Assembly: GCF_937959485.1 (NCBI RefSeq) | Contig: NZ_CALGPY010000005.1 | Location: 506,796 to 570,795, forward strand | DNA length: 64,000 bases | Direction of reading: 5' to 3' | Origin: an uncultured Campylobacter sp. | Lineage (GTDB): Bacteria; Campylobacterota; Campylobacteria; Campylobacterales; Campylobacteraceae | Notes under the pieces: model-generated | Told to the model about the DNA's origin: nothing | The model's database searches: none | Seen by the model: the letters and a program-made list of their open reading frames with translations, nothing else | Translations under genes and position numbers: made by a program | Shown here: piece after piece, positions 62,149 to 64,000 of the stretch | Position numbering within the stretch: position 1 is the first letter of the stretch | Layout of the letters: every line of letters begins with the position of its first letter

Positions 62149-62406
62149 ATGGCACACAAAAAAGGTCAGGGCTCGACCCAAAATAATAGAGATAGTATCG
62201 GACGCCGCTTGGGCGTTAAAAAATTCGGCGGCGAGTTTGTTCGCGCGGGCAACATCATCATCCGCCAGCGCGGCACTGCGACGCACCCGGGCTGCAACGT
62301 AGGCATGGGCAGCGATCACACGATTTTCGCGCTGATCGACGGCGTCGTAAAATTTGAGCGAAAAGATAAAAATCGCAAAAAAGTATCGGTTTATCCGGCC
62401 GCATAA
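62149..62406 (+). CDS. rpmA: Ribosomal protein bL27
   Basis: 85-residue 50S protein, MAHKKGQGSTQNNRDSIGRR at the start and GGEFVRAGNIIIRQRGT following. No Firmicutes-type cleavable leader. In many relatives obgE follows; here the operon ends with a terminator instead. Confidence 0.98.
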   Translation: MAHKKGQGSTQNNRDSIGRRLGVKKFGGEFVRAGNIIIRQRGTATHPGCNVGMGSDHTIFALIDGVVKFERKDKNRKKVSVYPAA

Positions 62407-62423
62407 GCATCGCTAAATCTTTG

Positions 62424-62444
62424 GGGGCGCAAGCCCCTCTTTTA
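62424..62444 (+). terminator. Terminator after rpmA
   Basis: Stem GGGGC / GCCCC with loop GCAA, followed by TCTTTTA, 17 bp after the stop codon. Confidence 0.8.
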
Positions 62445-62678
62445 AATAAAATTCGAAAAATTGCTGTGAAATCCAAAGTATTTTCTTATGTGAAAAAATT
62501 TCGTTATAAAAACTCGCTACGACGAGATTTAAAATTTATCAAAAAATCACGAGTTAGAAATGATAGGCGCGCCGTTCCTCAGACTTTAAAGTTTAGCTCT
62601 AATTTTGAAATTTTACCGAATATTATTTGTGTAAATAATGGCGCATGGGGAATTATTTAAATTCTAAAGGGATTGGCT

Positions 62679-62801
62679 ATGATAAAAATAGACAAAAGCG
62701 AAATTTTAAAATATCTCGTAAACAACATAATAGACAAAGACCTATTAAGAGGCATAAACGCCCTTATCGACGAAAGTATTAAGTCATTAAAATCGAGATA
62801 G
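62679..62801 (+). CDS. Small unrecognised protein, possibly the 5' half of a split gene
   Basis: 40 codons from ATG 62679, with AAAGG eight bases upstream; product MIKIDKSEILKYLVNNIID followed by a short helical tail. The next frame, open from 62783, continues with a similar style (IKIEIDGNKISPSDAEK) and overlaps the end of this one, so the two may once have been one gene joined by a frameshift near 62780. Either two coupled genes or a broken gene; see the next entry. Confidence 0.45.
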   Translation: MIKIDKSEILKYLVNNIIDKDLLRGINALIDESIKSLKSR

Positions 62802-62839
62802 ACGGTAATAAAATTAGTCCGAGCGACGCGGAAAAAATC

Positions 62840-63148
62840 GTGAAAGATATACAAAGTAGCGATAAATTTAAAAGCTTGATAGGTGAAGCCGCGAAAAAGA
62901 ACCAAGCATCCATCAAATCAGGTGGTGGATTTTGGTTCGGTGCTGTCGTAGCAGGAGCGATAGCTTATGGCGGATACGATATATTTTTGGAGCGTTATTC
63001 AATAGATGAAGAATACTCTTTTATCTCTAAGTGCGTCGGCGAGCAGGGTGAGGAGTATAAAAAAGACTATTGCGTTAGGCAACTAAAAAAGTGTTTAAAG
63101 GACGATAAAAAGATTCGCGAATGTTCTCGCGGATTGTCGGGTCGCTAG
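62840..63148 (+). CDS. Small protein with one membrane segment, unrecognised
   Basis: 102 residues from GTG 62840; the frame is open back to 62783 and could start at ATT 62786, adding KIEIDGNKISPSDAEK. A hydrophobic glycine-rich segment (FWFGAVVAGAIAYGGYDIF, about residues 32-50) suggests one transmembrane helix. The C-terminal part is charged with four cysteines (KCVGEQG, DYCVRQL, KCLKDD, RECSRG) spaced like a small disulfide domain. No family recognised. More AT-rich than the housekeeping genes. Confidence 0.55.
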   Translation: MKDIQSSDKFKSLIGEAAKKNQASIKSGGGFWFGAVVAGAIAYGGYDIFLERYSIDEEYSFISKCVGEQGEEYKKDYCVRQLKKCLKDDKKIRECSRGLSGR

Positions 63149-63193
63149 AAGCGGCGATCGATTTGTGATCACGCCATATCCATATTCAACGGG

Positions 63194-63595
63194 CTATGTA
63201 TCGCTTGGCTCGTTCATATCACCAAAAGCTATTTTTGAGCCCTCTTGTATATTTTCGCAAATTTCATCGCCTAAAATTTTTCTCTCGAAGCTATCGTCTA
63301 TAAGCGTCTTATAGCGTTTAAGCTTTTTGTATTCATCGCTATCAAGCAGGAATTTATAAATTGCTTTTAATTTATCCGCCATTTTTTGCGAGCTTAAATT
63401 TTTGTTTTTAACTCTTTGCATGAGCTTTTCGTATGATTTTGCTCGTTTTTTTAAATAGCTTTCGTCATCTGAATTTTCGTCGAATTCTACAAATTCTATT
63501 AAGAAATTCGTCAATCCAAGCCTTATCTGACTAACTCCATTTCGTATATCGTCCACTAGCTCTTTGCATTTTCTATCATAATTTTCTGTCGCCAT
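63194..63595 (-). CDS. Hypothetical helical protein
   Basis: 133 residues from ATG 63595. Mostly charged helices with coiled-coil-like spacing (KKRAKSYEKLMQRVKNKNL); no signal peptide, membrane segment or catalytic motif. Divergent from the microprotein gene at 63664, sharing a 68-bp AT-rich intergenic region. Family not recognised. Confidence 0.6.
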   Translation of the reverse strand: MATENYDRKCKELVDDIRNGVSQIRLGLTNFLIEFVEFDENSDDESYLKKRAKSYEKLMQRVKNKNLSSQKMADKLKAIYKFLLDSDEYKKLKRYKTLIDDSFERKILGDEICENIQEGSKIAFGDMNEPSDT

Positions 63596-63663
63596 TTGTC
63601 GCCGAACCTTTCTGTAAAATTACGCTAATTATATCAAAATCTTACGGAAAGGAGGTGATTAAA

Positions 63664-63810
63664 ATGAATACGTCAGATATGAGCCAGGACGAGCTTGATT
63701 TGTGGTCGAATATAAATAATCCAAACAATGATGCCGATATGGACGATTGGGCGGATGCGCATAATCCAAATAACGATGATTATTTGGGTGATGACGACGA
63801 GAATGAGTGA
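63664..63810 (+). CDS. Acidic microprotein with two NPNND motifs
   Basis: 48 residues, preceded by an exceptionally strong ribosome binding site (AAAGGAGGTGATTAAA then ATG). The product has 13 Asp and 3 Glu but no Lys or Arg. It contains two copies of NPNND (NINNPNND and DAHNPNND), each near a tryptophan or tyrosine. No signal or membrane segment. I do not recognise a named family. It is followed 77 bp later by a basic microprotein of opposite charge. Confidence 0.65.
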   Translation: MNTSDMSQDELDLWSNINNPNNDADMDDWADAHNPNNDDYLGDDDENE

Positions 63811-63861
63811 TTTTATAGTTGTGACCGGTTAAATTTATATAGGTCGCCAAATTTGCATCAA

Positions 63862-63876
63862 AAGCCAGATTGGCTT
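63862..63876 (+). promoter_or_regulatory. Small hairpin before the basic microprotein gene
   Basis: AAGCCA-GAT-TGGCTT forms a six-base stem with a three-base loop, ending two or three bases before the AAGGAG ribosome binding site. It could tune translation initiation of the 63888 gene. Confidence 0.45.
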
Positions 63877-63887
63877 ATAAAGGAGAA

Positions 63888-63983
63888 ATGATGGCAAAAT
63901 CAGAAGTTAGACCGCCAAATGGTCCGAGCACTACCGGTAAACCTAGTGGTAAAGGTCGCGGAAATAATCCGCCAAAAAAATAA
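63888..63983 (+). CDS. Basic Gly/Pro-rich microprotein
   Basis: 30 or 31 residues from tandem ATGs at 63888 and 63891 behind AAGGAG. The product (VRPPNGPSTTGKPSGKGRG then NNPPKK) has five Lys, two Arg and one Glu, and is rich in Gly and Pro, so it is probably unstructured. It ends 17 bp before the window edge. No family name recognised. Strong initiation signals and proximity to the acidic microprotein suggest a related pair. Confidence 0.6.
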   Translation: MMAKSEVRPPNGPSTTGKPSGKGRGNNPPKK

Positions 63984-64000
63984 ATATTCTCCTCCTTCGG

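Noticed and set aside
62421..62660. 79-codon basic open frame after rpmA
   Set aside because: It starts inside the rpmA terminator, has no ribosome binding site or recognisable feature, and its composition looks like translated AT-rich spacer.
62650..64000. Prophage or integrative element at the right end
   Set aside because: No integrase, capsid, terminase or repeat ends seen; only small unrecognised genes, and the window stops too early to judge.

Overview
The window looks like a chromosomal segment of a Campylobacter (Campylobacterota) with unusually high GC for the genus, as in the oral, anaerobic group such as C. gracilis; the species is an inference. The basis is gene content and order matching remembered C. 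jejuni neighbourhoods: a nuo operon without NADH-binding NuoE/NuoF, the aminotransferase-hom-yraN-trxA-trxB run, mlaA-mlaC-RND, mod genes with a Mop protein, purA-DUF507-carA, and addB-addA-rplM-rpsI-cadF-HAD phosphatase. The AT content is concentrated in short AAATTT-type islands inside otherwise GC-rich sequence.

Layout. 1-475 (minus) is the start of a PiT phosphate permease. 649-15396 is a 14-gene complex I operon (nuoABCD, two small Campylobacter-type genes, nuoGHIJKLMN) with overlapping or nearly abutting genes. 15450-16053 is a decayed gene. 16202-25838 holds tRNA/rRNA modification (miaA, rsmE, rsmI, an rlmB-like gene), menaquinone (UbiA-type prenyltransferase), molybdopterin (moaA) and queuosine (queE, queD) genes, rpmE and a RodZ-like protein. 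26354-30606 is aminotransferase, hom, yraN, trxA, trxB. 30766-35897 (minus) holds a lipoprotein, the selenocysteine tRNA gene and an RND/MlaC/MlaA lipid-trafficking set. 36082-40636 is modE, modA, mop, modC and, after a 980-bp gap, modB. 40688-48607 is a GGDEF/degenerate-EAL protein overlapping hisZ and purA, then a DUF507 gene and carA. 49459-59407 is an orphan response regulator, addB, addA, rplM, rpsI, a CadF-like OmpA protein and a HAD phosphatase. 60326-62406 holds tRNA-Gln(CTG), a DUF411 protein, a lipoprotein, rplU and rpmA. 62650-64000 is an AT-richer accessory tail with small unrecognised genes, including two very small genes of opposite charge behind strong ribosome binding sites.

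Most notable: (1) seven conserved proteins (NuoG, NuoI, NuoN, QueE, the RND exporter, AddB, the HAD phosphatase) carry long in-frame Ser/Asn/Glu/Ala-rich inserts or tails made of AAAATTC-type DNA, placed between or after conserved catalytic blocks; (2) the two-gene microprotein pair at 63664-63983; (3) several perfect palindromes in promoter regions (rplM, modE). Large non-coding gaps (about 0.5-1 kb) are unusual for Campylobacter. No CRISPR array, insertion sequence, integrase or phage structural gene was seen.
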